Source: Yersinia thracica (GTDB lineage Bacteria; Pseudomonadota; Gammaproteobacteria; Enterobacterales; Enterobacteriaceae). Taken from it: 64,000 nucleotides of DNA. The stretch spans positions 19,966 to 83,965 of the forward strand of contig NZ_CABHXX010000005.1 in the NCBI RefSeq assembly GCF_902170565.1, read 5' to 3'. Shown in pieces: positions 27,399-36,164 of the stretch; the stretch's first letter is position 1, and each line of letters opens with the position of its first letter. Under the pieces are notes generated by a model that saw only the letters and a program-made list of their open reading frames with translations, did no database searches and was not told the DNA's origin. The translations under genes were made by a program, and so were the position numbers.

Positions 27399-29132
27399 AT
27401 GTCGATAGCCCCTTATCTTGCCGCCGCCATTCAGTTTGAACCCCTCATGTTTGCCAAAGAGGCAAATTTGCAGCAGTTATTGGCATTGGTAGAACAGGCG
27501 GCACAAAAAGGTGCTCGTCTGATTACCACCCCCGAAATGGCCACCACCGGCTACTGTTGGTTTGACCGACAGGAAATCGCGCCAATGGTCGAAACCGTCC
27601 CCGGCGAAAGCACCGCCCGGTTTACGGAATTAGCCCAACGTTATCAATGCTATATCGTGTTAGGCATGCCGGAGGTAGACCCGCAAACCGCCCTGTATTA
27701 CAACAGTGCGGTACTCATCGGGCCGCAAGGGGTCATTGGCTGTCATCGCAAAAGTCACCCGTATATTTCAGAACCTAAATGGGCCGCCGCAGGGGATGTC
27801 GGGCATCAAGTGTTTGAGACGCCGCTGGGGCGGATTGGCATGTTGGTCTGTATGGATATTCATTTTCCCGAAACCGCCCGCTTGCTGGCGCTGGATGACG
27901 CTGATGTGATTTGCCATATCAGCAATTGGCTGGCGGAGCGCACACCCGCCCCTTACTGGATCAGCCGGGCCATGGAAAATGGCTGCTATTTATTAGAAAG
28001 CAACCGCTGGGGGCGAGAGCGCGGAGTCCAATTTAGCGGCGGCAGCTGCATTATTGAACCTGATGGCAACATTGCGGCGGTGGTGGATGACGGCAACGGA
28101 ATAGCTTATGCCGAAGTTGATATCAGCCGCAGCCGCCAGCGCCAGGTATTGGGCGAGTTAGTGTTTGAGCAGCGCCGCCCTGACTATTATCACTCATTAT
28201 TAAGTGACAGTTTTTTGTGGAATCCGCAGGATTTCTTTGGGCTTTACGGGCAACAGCCTTTGCCTGCGGGCAAACAGAGCCGCATCACGGTGGCGCAGTT
28301 CTGCTCGACTGAACAGGTAGAGGACAATCTGGCGACCATTACCGCCATGACAGAAAACGCCGTTTTACAACAAGGTAGCGAACTAATTGTCTTCCCGGAA
28401 TTAGCCCTGACCGGCTATCACGCCGGCGCGGCTGATGCTCAAACACTAGAAAGCCCAGCCGTGCAGGCGCTAGCTCGCCTGGCGATGAAATTGCGGGTGT
28501 ATCTGGTGGTGGGAATGGTCGAAAAACAGCAGGATAAAAACTACAACACACAAGTTTTGTTTGGGCCAGAGGGAATAGTCGGCACTTATCGGCAAATTCA
28601 TCTTTCCCAACAAAATCAACAGTGGGCCAGCGCAGGGGAACACTGGCGGGTGTTTGATACCGCGCTCGGCAGAGTCGGATTGCTATTGGGCCATGATGCA
28701 CTGCTACCCGAATCAGCGCGCATTTTGGCCCTGATGGGTTGCGATATTATCGCCTGCTCCGCCGCCCTGCCGGCCGGTTTTACCGCCGCGCATAAGGGCA
28801 GTGCTGTGGTGCAGAATTACCCCATTCCGACTGGAGCCGACCCGCTGCACTGGCACTTATTCAGAACCCGCGCAGGGGAAAATAATCTTTATCTGGCCTT
28901 TGCTAATGCCGTCGATGACATCAATGAGCGCGGAGGATATAGCGGAGTATTCGGGCCAGAAACCTTTACTTTTCCACGGCTTGAGCGACTGCTTTGGCAA
29001 GAAACACAAGCCGTCACACAGACAATTGATACTCGCTCACTCGCGGGCAGCCCCTATCCTACCAATGTGGTGCGCCGTAAAGATTTGGTCGCCATGCGCC
29101 AGCCCCATCACTATAAACCGCTGCTGAATTAA
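27399..29132 (+). CDS. Tandem-domain carbon-nitrogen hydrolase with a degenerate second domain
   Basis: 577 residues with two nitrilase-superfamily (CN_hydrolase) domains. Domain 1 (about 5-270) has the full Glu-Lys-Cys triad: TTPEMATTGY (Glu46), GCHRKSHPY (Lys118) and MLVCMDIHFPE (Cys151). Domain 2 (about 295-570) keeps the Glu (FPELALTGY, Glu334) but has Gln399 for Lys (TYRQIHL) and Gly431 for Cys (LLLGHDALLPE), so it should not be catalytic. The substrate could be an aliphatic amide or nitrile, fitting the operon; the family alone cannot decide. Start at 27399 with GAGGA upstream. Last gene of the amide module, followed by a hairpin. Confidence 0.85.
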   Translation: MSIAPYLAAAIQFEPLMFAKEANLQQLLALVEQAAQKGARLITTPEMATTGYCWFDRQEIAPMVETVPGESTARFTELAQRYQCYIVLGMPEVDPQTALYYNSAVLIGPQGVIGCHRKSHPYISEPKWAAAGDVGHQVFETPLGRIGMLVCMDIHFPETARLLALDDADVICHISNWLAERTPAPYWISRAMENGCYLLESNRWGRERGVQFSGGSCIIEPDGNIAAVVDDGNGIAYAEVDISRSRQRQVLGELVFEQRRPDYYHSLLSDSFLWNPQDFFGLYGQQPLPAGKQSRITVAQFCSTEQVEDNLATITAMTENAVLQQGSELIVFPELALTGYHAGAADAQTLESPAVQALARLAMKLRVYLVVGMVEKQQDKNYNTQVLFGPEGIVGTYRQIHLSQQNQQWASAGEHWRVFDTALGRVGLLLGHDALLPESARILALMGCDIIACSAALPAGFTAAHKGSAVVQNYPIPTGADPLHWHLFRTRAGENNLYLAFANAVDDINERGGYSGVFGPETFTFPRLERLLWQETQAVTQTIDTRSLAGSPYPTNVVRRKDLVAMRQPHHYKPLLN

Positions 29133-29145
29133 CCCCCTTTTCCTG

Positions 29146-29177
29146 ACAACTCTCGGCTAATTCTCGCTGGGAGTTGT
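29146..29177 (+). terminator. Hairpin at the end of the amide/nitrile operon
   Basis: ACAACTC (29146-29152) and GAGTTGT (29171-29177) pair 14 nt after the stop. Only TCT follows, so it is not a textbook intrinsic terminator. Confidence 0.45.
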
Positions 29178-29193
29178 TCTGCAATAAACCTTA

Positions 29194-29211
29194 TTTGCAC
29201 ATATGTGCAAA
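29194..29211. promoter_or_regulatory. SorC operator candidate 1
   Basis: TTTGCACATATGTGCAAA is a perfect 18-bp palindrome with core TGCACA-TA-TGTGCA, about 300 nt upstream of sorC. It is the best of four copies of the same motif in the gap 29133-29500. Confidence 0.6.
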
Positions 29212-29332
29212 ACCCACCCTATCACGCAAAATAAAAATGTGATCGGAATCGAATATTTGTTCGGAATAAAGCAGGATGACACAAAAACCGCTTTTCCAAT
29301 TATTTAATATAAATCATATCATTAAAGATAAT

Positions 29333-29346
29333 TGCACAGGTGTGCG
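29333..29346. promoter_or_regulatory. SorC operator candidate 2
   Basis: TGCACA-GG-TGTGCG, one mismatch from the palindromic core, with the same 2-nt spacer as the other copies. Confidence 0.55.
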
Positions 29347-29386
29347 ATATCTGAAGTTAATTTAAATATGATAATGAGTGGATTAT

Positions 29387-29400
29387 TGCACAGTTGTAAT
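29387..29400. promoter_or_regulatory. SorC operator candidate 3
   Basis: TGCACA-GT-TGTAAT has one intact half and a degenerate second half, 54 nt downstream of copy 2. Confidence 0.45.
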
Positions 29401-29476
29401 GAGATTCATTATTTTGTGCTTTTGACTTAAAAAATAGAAAGTGATTATATCAGGTCATAGATAACTTAATGACATC

Positions 29477-29490
29477 TGCACAAATGTGCA
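29477..29490. promoter_or_regulatory. SorC operator candidate 4, over the sorC ribosome-binding site
   Basis: TGCACA-AA-TGTGCA is a perfect core ending at the sorC Shine-Dalgarno (GAGG, 29491-29494). A regulator bound here would sit on its own translation start, which suggests autoregulation. Confidence 0.55.
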
Positions 29491-29500
29491 AGAGGCTGAA

Positions 29501-30460
29501 ATGGAAAAGAGCGATGATCTGCGCCTGATGGTGAAAGTTGCACAAATGTATTATGAGCAAAATTTCACACAAGCTGAGATAGCGCGGGCGCTGGGAATTT
29601 ACCGCACCAGCATCAGCCGAATGCTGAAAAAAGTACGCGAACAAGGCATTGTCACTATTTCAATCAACTATAACTATAACGAAAATTTGTTGTTGGAACA
29701 GCAGTTGAAATCGCGCTTTAAATTACGTGAGGCAATTGTTGTTTCTTGCGAACAGGACTCATCGCCAGAAAATCAACTAATACTGATGGCAAAACAGTGC
29801 AGCGCATTACTGAATAGAATTATTGAAAATGGCGATATTCTGGGCTTCTCCTGGGGCAGCGCGATTGCCACACTGGTTGAGCAAATGGATACCTCGCCGG
29901 TATCGCGCCAATTAACCTGTATTCCTATGGTTGGCGGCCCTTCAGGTAAATTAGAAAGCCGCTTTCATGTCAATACGCTGGTCTACAGCGCCGCCATGAA
30001 ATTAAAAGGCGAGTCATTGTTGATCGATTTCCCGGCCATTCTGGAAAAGAGTGTTATCCGTGATGGTATTGTGCAATCTCAGCATTATCAGGCTATTGCC
30101 GATTATTGGCAGCGGTTGGATATCGCTATATTTGGCATTGGTTCACCCAATATTTCAGGGAATTCCACCTGGCGCGCTTTTTATGGTAGTGATGTTATTG
30201 ACCACTTTAATGACCGGCAGGTTGCCGGAGATATCTGCTCGCGTTTTTATGATTTACAGGGTAACCCGGTTGAAACCACTATCTCGGATAAAACCATTAC
30301 TATTCAATTAGACAAAATTAAGAAAGCCCGTTATTCCATTGGAATTGCGCACTCTCACGATAAAATCAGCGGGATCATCGGCGCGATTAAAGGAAAATAT
30401 ATTAATAGCTTGGTGACCACCAAAGAAACTGCCGAGGAGATATTAAAACTCACGGCATAA
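29501..30460 (+). CDS. sorC: SorC, L-sorbose-responsive transcription regulator
   Basis: 319 residues of the SorC/DeoR-like family: N-terminal HTH (YYEQNFTQAEIARALGIYRTSISRMLKKV, about 17-45) and a C-terminal sugar-phosphate-binding domain (GDILGFSWGSAIATLVEQM; IPMVGGPSGKLESR; FGIGSP). In Klebsiella, SorC both represses and, with inducer, activates the sor operon. The gene order sorC-D-F-B-A-M-E is exactly that of the Klebsiella operon, which supports the call. Start at 29501 with GAGG 6 nt upstream; an in-frame GTG at 29486 is less likely. Confidence 0.92.
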   Translation: MEKSDDLRLMVKVAQMYYEQNFTQAEIARALGIYRTSISRMLKKVREQGIVTISINYNYNENLLLEQQLKSRFKLREAIVVSCEQDSSPENQLILMAKQCSALLNRIIENGDILGFSWGSAIATLVEQMDTSPVSRQLTCIPMVGGPSGKLESRFHVNTLVYSAAMKLKGESLLIDFPAILEKSVIRDGIVQSQHYQAIADYWQRLDIAIFGIGSPNISGNSTWRAFYGSDVIDHFNDRQVAGDICSRFYDLQGNPVETTISDKTITIQLDKIKKARYSIGIAHSHDKISGIIGAIKGKYINSLVTTKETAEEILKLTA

Positions 30461-30580
30461 TTTATTCATTAATAATGAAAGTGGGGTTAACTCCCCCTTA
30501 AAACCTAAAGACCCTTTAACAAATCATACTTTCGGTATGTGGCCGAGTATTATCCAAAATTAGATAGACAGGGAAATTTC

Positions 30581-31387
30581 ATGAGCGATTGGCTAAATTT
30601 AAAAGATAAAGTGGTTATTGTCACCGGTGGTGCGTCAGGTATTGGTTATGCCATTGTAGAAGAATTACTGGCGGCAGGAGCCAAGGTTCAATTAGCTGAT
30701 GTTAATCCACTTGAGGGTGATATTAAAAACAATCCACAGTTGAATTTTATTCAGCTGGATATTTCTGACCGCACCAGCGTACAAGCAGCAATAGATAATA
30801 TTTTGACTCAACACGGGCATATTGATGCGCTGGTCAACAATGCGGGGATTAATCTCCCACGACTGTTAGTCGATCCCAAGCAAAGTCATAGTCAATATGA
30901 ACTGAAAGATAATGAATTTGAAAAAATGGTTAATGTGAATCAGAAAGGGGTCTATCTGATGTCACAAGCTGTAGCACGCAATATGATAGAAAATAAAAAC
31001 GGCGTCATTATTAACCTCACCTCAGAAAGCGGATTGGAAGGTTCAGAAGGCCAAAGTTGCTATGCCGCGACTAAAGCCGCGCTATACAGCTTTACCCGCT
31101 CATGGGCCAAAGAACTGGGGAAATACGGCATCCGTGTGGTAGGTGTCGCACCCGGCATTTTAGAAAAAACCGGTTTGCGCACTCTCGATTATGAAGAAGC
31201 TCTGGCCTACACCCGCAATATCACCGTTGAACAATTGCGCGACGGTTATACCAAGAATGCGATTCCAATTGGCCGTGCCGGGAAACTATCAGAAATTGCC
31301 GATTTCGTGACTTACCTATTATCCGAACGTGCCAGTTATATCACTGGTGTGACCTATAACATTGCCGGTGGCAAAACTCGCGGCTAA
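30581..31387 (+). CDS. sorD: SorD, sorbitol-6-phosphate 2-dehydrogenase
   Basis: 268-residue short-chain dehydrogenase. The Rossmann motif TGGASGIG (about 15-22), NNAGI, and the catalytic Ser/Tyr/Lys in LTSESGLEGSEGQSCYAATKAAL are present. In L-sorbose catabolism it oxidises D-glucitol-6-phosphate to fructose-6-phosphate with NAD. Start at the ATG at 30581 (GGGAAA upstream), which matches the family N-terminus; the frame extending to 30539 adds residues with no support. 120 nt after sorC, 11 nt before sorF. Confidence 0.9.
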   Translation: MSDWLNLKDKVVIVTGGASGIGYAIVEELLAAGAKVQLADVNPLEGDIKNNPQLNFIQLDISDRTSVQAAIDNILTQHGHIDALVNNAGINLPRLLVDPKQSHSQYELKDNEFEKMVNVNQKGVYLMSQAVARNMIENKNGVIINLTSESGLEGSEGQSCYAATKAALYSFTRSWAKELGKYGIRVVGVAPGILEKTGLRTLDYEEALAYTRNITVEQLRDGYTKNAIPIGRAGKLSEIADFVTYLLSERASYITGVTYNIAGGKTRG

Positions 31388-31398
31388 TAGGAGGCATA

Positions 31399-31821
31399 AT
31401 GGTTAATGTCATTTTTTGTGCCCACGGTGACTTAGCAGTTTCAATGCTCAACTCGGTCAATATGGTGTATGGCGAAACACAAAATATTACCCCGTTGCTG
31501 TTTAACCGAGGTGAAAACGCCGAAGACTTAGTGAAGAAAATGCAGGATGTCATAGCAAAGAATAAAAATGATGCCTGGCTGATTGCGGTGGATTTACAAG
31601 GTGGTAGCCCTTATAACGCCGCCGCGCGACTGGCATTCAGTGATAGCCGTATTCAGGTCATCAGTGGGTTATCTCTGCCCTTAGCACTGGAAATTGCCGA
31701 TAACCAGCAAGTGATGGCGGCAGAAGAACTGACAGACTATTTACTCGATATTGGCACCCAGTGCGTGCAGTCATTCCGACACCAACAAAATAGCGAAGAA
31801 GAAGAGGCTGACTTTATATGA
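31399..31821 (+). CDS. sorF: SorF, PTS L-sorbose EIIA component
   Basis: 140 residues, mannose-family EIIA fold. The phosphorylated His is His9 in NVIFCAHGDLAVSM. It receives phosphate from HPr and passes it to SorB. A second hallmark is LIAVDLQGGSPYNAAAR. GGAGG precedes the ATG and the end overlaps sorB by 4 nt. Confidence 0.9.
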   Translation: MVNVIFCAHGDLAVSMLNSVNMVYGETQNITPLLFNRGENAEDLVKKMQDVIAKNKNDAWLIAVDLQGGSPYNAAARLAFSDSRIQVISGLSLPLALEIADNQQVMAAEELTDYLLDIGTQCVQSFRHQQNSEEEEADFI

Positions 31822-32309
31822 AAATCAATCTGGCAAGAATTGACGACCGGCTGATTCATGGTCAGGTCACCACGGTTTGGGCTAAAGAAGCCAAAGCCGG
31901 GCGTATTATTATTTGTAGCGACGAAGTTTATAACGATGAAATCCGGAAAACATTATTAAAACAGGCGGCACCACCGGGAATTAAAGTGAATGTCGTGAAC
32001 ATTGAAAAAGCAGTGGCCGTTTACCACAACCCGAATTATGTTAACGACACTGTTTTTTATTTATTTACCAATCCAAATGATGTTTTACGATTGGTGGATC
32101 AGGGTGTGAAAATTTCCGTCATTAATATTGGAGGCATGGCCTTTAAACACGGAAAAACACAATTAACCAAGGCTGTATCAGTTGATCAAAGTGATATTAA
32201 CGCCTTTTACGCATTAGCTGAACGCGGCGTTCATTTAGATTTACGGGTAGTCACTTCCGATCCTGACGTGGATGTGATTAAAAAATTACGCGAGTTGGAG
32301 TCTAAATAA
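31818..32309 (+). CDS. sorB: SorB, PTS L-sorbose EIIB component
   Basis: 163 residues, mannose-family EIIB. The active His lies in ARIDDRLIHGQVTTVW (His15), the standard phospho-site context. It phosphorylates L-sorbose to L-sorbose-1-phosphate as it passes the EIIC/EIID channel. Its ATG overlaps the sorF stop, and a 145-nt non-coding gap without obvious signals separates it from sorA. Confidence 0.92.
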   Translation: MKINLARIDDRLIHGQVTTVWAKEAKAGRIIICSDEVYNDEIRKTLLKQAAPPGIKVNVVNIEKAVAVYHNPNYVNDTVFYLFTNPNDVLRLVDQGVKISVINIGGMAFKHGKTQLTKAVSVDQSDINAFYALAERGVHLDLRVVTSDPDVDVIKKLRELESK

Positions 32310-32454
32310 CGGCACGTCAATTACCAGACAAATAATAACTCAGGCTTTATTAAACATTTAAATCCGATTAATTAACCTGGGCAATGCAACTATTTAATTA
32401 TAGTCAACGGCTATAGCAGTGATGACGGTGTTGTATTGTCCAAAGGGGTCCACC

Positions 32455-33252
32455 ATGGAAATAAGTTTACTACAAATAATCTTAATCTTTATTTTCTCAT
32501 GTATTGCCGGTATCGGCAGCGTGCTGGATGAATTCCAAACTCACCGACCATTAATTGCTTGCACCATTACTGGCTTGATTCTTGGCGATATGACCACTGG
32601 CGTTATCCTCGGCGGTACGCTGGAGTTAATCGCCCTGGGTTGGATGAATGTGGGTGCTGCGCAATCCCCTGATTCTGCGCTCGCCAGTATTATCGCCACC
32701 ATTCTGGTGATTGTCGGTCATCAGAATATTGCCACCGGGATCGCCATTGCCCTACCGGTAGCCGCTGCTGGCCAAGTATTAACCGTCTTTGCCCGCACCA
32801 TCACTGTGGCGTTCCAGCACGCAGCTGATCGAGCCGCGGAAAAAGCTAATTTTGCCATGATTGATTTTATGCATGTGTCGGCATTACTGGTTCAGGCCAT
32901 GAGAGTCGCCATTCCGGTATTGATCGTGTCTATCTTTGTCAGCGCCGATACCGTTAGTCATATGCTCAGTGCCATTCCAACGGTAGTGACCCATGGGTTG
33001 CAAATTGCGGGCGGATTTATCGTGGTGGTCGGCTACGCCATGGTACTCAATATGATGGGCGTGAAATATCTTATGCCCTTCTTCTTCCTCGGTTTTATTG
33101 TCGGAGGTTATCTCGGTTTCAGCCTGCTCGCGTTCGGCGGCATCGGCCTGATTATTGCCTTGCTGTATATCCAGTTGAACCCGCTTTATCAGAAACCGGC
33201 AGCGCCTGTAGCCCAAGCCAGCCAAGCCAAACTTGACGAATTAGAAGATTAG
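32455..33252 (+). CDS. sorA: SorA, PTS L-sorbose EIIC component
   Basis: 265-residue membrane protein of the mannose/sorbose EIIC family with about eight hydrophobic segments. Family segments are FQTHRPLIACTITGLILGD, GGTLELIALGWMNVGAAQSPD and MDFMHVSALLVQAMR-like DFMHVSALLVQAMR. The start is MEISLLQIILIF at 32455, with GGGG 8 nt upstream; earlier in-frame codons to 32419 lack support. 11 nt before sorM. Confidence 0.92.
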   Translation: MEISLLQIILIFIFSCIAGIGSVLDEFQTHRPLIACTITGLILGDMTTGVILGGTLELIALGWMNVGAAQSPDSALASIIATILVIVGHQNIATGIAIALPVAAAGQVLTVFARTITVAFQHAADRAAEKANFAMIDFMHVSALLVQAMRVAIPVLIVSIFVSADTVSHMLSAIPTVVTHGLQIAGGFIVVVGYAMVLNMMGVKYLMPFFFLGFIVGGYLGFSLLAFGGIGLIIALLYIQLNPLYQKPAAPVAQASQAKLDELED

Positions 33253-33263
33253 GAGACGCCGAC

Positions 33264-34094
33264 ATGACCACATTAAACAAACGATTAACCCGGTCTGATC
33301 TGTTTAAAATGTTTTTACGCAGTAATTTGCAACAGGCCTCTTTTAACTACGAACGTATTCACGGCCTGGGTTTCTGCTATGACATGGTGCCCGCAATTAA
33401 GCGCTTGTATCCATTGAAAGAAGACCAAATTGCCGCGTTAAAACGCCATTTAGTGTTCTTTAACACCACTCCCGCAGTTTGTGGGCCGGTGATTGGCGTC
33501 ACCGCCGCGATGGAAGAAGCACGAGCCAATGGCGCTGATATTGATGAAGGGGCAATCAATAGCTTGAAAGTCGGGCTGATGGGGCCGCTGGCTGGGGTCG
33601 GTGACCCGCTGATTTGGGGGACTTTGCGCCCAATTACAGCAGCTTTGGGAGCCTCGCTGGCACTGAATGGCAATGTGCTGGGGCCGATTCTGTTCTTCTT
33701 GTCCTTTAACTCTGTGCGCCTGGCGCTGAAATGGTTCGGACTGCAATACGGTTTCAATAAGGGCATCAATATCGTCAAAGATCTTGGCGGGAATTTGCTG
33801 CAAAAACTGACCGAGGGCGCATCTATTCTCGGCTTGTTTATCATGGGGGTATTGGTCACCAAATGGACCAGTATCAATGTGCCGCTGGTGATATCGAAGA
33901 CACCAGGTCACGACGGCACCACTGTGACCATGACGGTGCAAAACATTCTGGATCAGCTTTGCCCGGGCTTGCTGGCGCTGGGGCTTACCCTGTTAATGAT
34001 GCGTTTACTCAAACGCAAAATTAACCCTATCTGGCTCATCTTCTCCCTGTTTGGCCTCGGAATTTTAGGCTCATGGCTTGGTATTCTTTCCTGA
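33264..34094 (+). CDS. sorM: SorM, PTS L-sorbose EIID component
   Basis: 276 residues of the mannose-family EIID group. Hallmarks are LTRSDLFKMFLRSNLQQASFNYERIHGLGFCYDMVPAI at the N-terminus, FFNTTPAVCGPVIGVTAAMEE, and GLMGPLAGVGDPLIWGTLRPI. It forms the membrane complex with SorA. AGGAG lies 9 nt before the ATG. Confidence 0.93.
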   Translation: MTTLNKRLTRSDLFKMFLRSNLQQASFNYERIHGLGFCYDMVPAIKRLYPLKEDQIAALKRHLVFFNTTPAVCGPVIGVTAAMEEARANGADIDEGAINSLKVGLMGPLAGVGDPLIWGTLRPITAALGASLALNGNVLGPILFFLSFNSVRLALKWFGLQYGFNKGINIVKDLGGNLLQKLTEGASILGLFIMGVLVTKWTSINVPLVISKTPGHDGTTVTMTVQNILDQLCPGLLALGLTLLMMRLLKRKINPIWLIFSLFGLGILGSWLGILS

Positions 34095-34179
34095 TTAATG
34101 CCGGGAGGTTTTTTATTCGATTTGAAGTTTTTTATTCGACCTGCTGTTTGATATTTAAAAATAATTGAGGTGGTTCCAA

Positions 34180-35430
34180 ATGAAAACTAAAGCACTGCGT
34201 TTATATGGTAAAAATGACCTGCGACTGGAAAGCTTCAACTTGCCGGAAATAGGCGATGATGAAATTTTGGCCACTGTCGTGACCGACAGTATTTGCCTCT
34301 CATCGTGGAAAGAAGCCAATTTGGGGGCTGACCATAAAAAAGTGCCGGATAATGTGGCGGAAAATCCGATTATTATTGGCCATGAGTTTTGCGGCAATAT
34401 CCTGCAAGTCGGTAAGAAATGGCAGCATAAATTCAAGCCCGGCAGCCGTTATGTGATTCAGGCTAATCTGCAATTACCCGACCGCCCGGATTGCCCCGGC
34501 TATTCTTTCCCTTATGTCGGCGGTGAAGCCACTCATGTGGTTATTCCCAATGAAGTTATGGAGCAAGATTGCTTGCTGCCATATGAAGGTGAAAGTTATT
34601 TTGAAGGTTCATTCGTAGAGCCACTGTCTTGCGTTATCGGCGCATTTAATGCCAATTACCACCTGGTTCCCGGCACTTATCAACATAAAATGGGGATCAA
34701 ACCCGGCGGTAATGTATTAATTCTGGGGGGCACCGGCCCAATGGGGTTATTAGCCATTGATTACGCGTTGCATGGGCCAGTTAATCCGCAATTATTGGTT
34801 ATTACCGACCGTCACCAGCAAAAACTGGATTATGCCGCCCGCTTGTATCCGAGCGAGCCGCAGACTCAAGTACATTATCTTAATACCAAACAAACTGATG
34901 ATCAGTTTGAACGTTTAATGGCACTGACGGAGGGCAAAGGTTATGACGATATCTTCGTTTTCGTCCCTTCAGCTGAATTAGTCACATTAGCTTCGAGCTT
35001 ATTAGCACCGGATGGCTGCTTTAATTTCTTTGCTGGTCCACAGGATAAGAATTTTATGGCGTCGGTTAATTTCTACGACCTCCATTATTCCTTTACCCAT
35101 TATGTCGGCACCTCAGGGGGCAATACCGAAGACATGCGCGAAGCCGTGAAGTTAATTGAAGCGAAGAAAGTCAATGCCGGCAAAGTGGTATCCCACATTC
35201 TTGGGCTAAATGATGCTGCGGAAACCACCTTGAATTTGCCGCAAATTATCGGCGGTAAAAAGTTGGTATATACCGGTAAGAATATGCCGCTAACCTCATT
35301 AAGTGAATTGATGAGCACCGAACAAGATTCGCCGTTACTACAGGAATTACAAGTCATTTTGCGCAAAACTGATGGGTTGTGGTCAAAGGCAGCAGAAGAT
35401 TTTGTGTTGGCACACGCCCAAGAGATTTAA
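34180..35430 (+). CDS. sorE: SorE, L-sorbose-1-phosphate reductase
   Basis: 416-residue zinc-type medium-chain alcohol dehydrogenase relative. It has the GHEFCGN motif with catalytic-zinc ligands (about residue 67) and the nucleotide-binding region NVLILGGTGPMGLLAIDYAL. SorE reduces L-sorbose-1-phosphate to D-glucitol-6-phosphate, the substrate of SorD, so the operon contains the whole route from external L-sorbose to fructose-6-phosphate. ATG at 34180 with GAGGTGG 7 nt upstream. Last gene of the operon, followed by a 9-bp terminator hairpin. Confidence 0.92.
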   Translation: MKTKALRLYGKNDLRLESFNLPEIGDDEILATVVTDSICLSSWKEANLGADHKKVPDNVAENPIIIGHEFCGNILQVGKKWQHKFKPGSRYVIQANLQLPDRPDCPGYSFPYVGGEATHVVIPNEVMEQDCLLPYEGESYFEGSFVEPLSCVIGAFNANYHLVPGTYQHKMGIKPGGNVLILGGTGPMGLLAIDYALHGPVNPQLLVITDRHQQKLDYAARLYPSEPQTQVHYLNTKQTDDQFERLMALTEGKGYDDIFVFVPSAELVTLASSLLAPDGCFNFFAGPQDKNFMASVNFYDLHYSFTHYVGTSGGNTEDMREAVKLIEAKKVNAGKVVSHILGLNDAAETTLNLPQIIGGKKLVYTGKNMPLTSLSELMSTEQDSPLLQELQVILRKTDGLWSKAAEDFVLAHAQEI

Positions 35431-35440
35431 CCTGCTCATC

Positions 35441-35468
35441 GAGGGCGGTGAATATGATAACCGCCCTC
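35441..35468. terminator. Hairpin terminator between convergent sorE and the ArsR gene
   Basis: GAGGGCGGT and ACCGCCCTC are perfect 9-bp inverted repeats with a 10-nt loop, just after sorE and 4 nt from the ArsR-family stop on the other strand. T runs are absent on both sides. Confidence 0.6.
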
Positions 35469-35471
35469 AAC

Positions 35472-35819
35472 TCACTCTCCCGGTAGATGTTTTGCCGTCG
35501 ACTCATCGGTAGTCGCATCATTGGCTACCGCATTGAGCAACACATCCAATAAGCCGGGGAAGCGGGCATCAATATCATCGCGCCGCAGTGATAACAAACT
35601 CTCGCGCCCGCTAGGCCGTTGCCAGATAACACCACTTTCCCGCAATACGCGCCAATGATGGGTTAAGGTCGATTTAGACAGCCCGTGCACCAGAGTGCCA
35701 CAGGCATGTTCCCCCCCCGCCGCCAGCCTACGCACCACAGCCAACCGCAGTGGATTACCTAAAGCCGTCAGCACATTTTCCAACCGAATCTGCTCACGCT
35801 CAGGATGATTCGCAATCAT
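35472..35819 (-). CDS. ArsR-family HTH regulator
   Basis: 115 residues, winged-helix ArsR/SmtB type: LENVLTALGNPLRLAVVRRL then the recognition region SKSTLTHHWRVLRESGVI and the wing LLSLRRDDIDARFPG. The metal motif ELCVCD of the alpha3 helix is not seen; only one Cys (GGEHACGTL) lies nearby, so classical metal sensing is doubtful. I start at the ATG at 35819 (AGGA upstream); a frame extending to 35978 adds 53 unlike residues. It is divergent from the EF-G gene and the long gap carries a clear inverted repeat, so it probably controls that gene and itself. Confidence 0.82.
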   Translation of the reverse strand: MIANHPEREQIRLENVLTALGNPLRLAVVRRLAAGGEHACGTLVHGLSKSTLTHHWRVLRESGVIWQRPSGRESLLSLRRDDIDARFPGLLDVLLNAVANDATTDESTAKHLPGE

Positions 35820-36020
35820 AGTGTTCCTATAAAATAAGTAGCAATCCGCAGGAAAATCTCCCGTCAAACTGCCGGGTTCGGCCATATCAAGTGGCCCTTG
35901 GCGGGCGGCAATATAGCCTATACTCCATCTTGGCCCTACTAATAATTCTAGTGCAATGATGAAAACCCCCTCAACCATTGCCCACCACTATTATTGCACA
36001 GTTTCAGAACAAATAATTAA

Positions 36021-36044
36021 ATTGTACGTGTATATTCGTACAAT
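36021..36044. promoter_or_regulatory. Perfect 8-8-8 inverted repeat, candidate operator
   Basis: ATTGTACG-N8-CGTACAAT lies between the divergent ArsR gene and the EF-G gene, 121 nt before the latter. A TATACT at 36050-36055 beside it could be a -10 element. The ArsR-family protein is the obvious candidate ligand. The rest of 35820-36164 shows no gene. Confidence 0.55.
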
Positions 36045-36164
36045 GGGGCTATACTAATGGCGATCAAGAAATCATTAGCAGCAATACTGAACATAAGCCA
36101 ACAACTTCCCGGTAGGGCATAAAACCGCCCACCCCGAAATTGCCATCATCTTTAAGGACTTAAT

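Noticed and set aside
29239..29254. CRP site upstream of sorC
   Set aside because: Only the TGTGA half is intact and the other half matches poorly; too weak to list as a feature.
33377..33941. Two long overlapping open frames opposite sorM
   Set aside because: Both are antisense to a clear EIID gene, with no ribosome-binding sites and no recognisable motifs.
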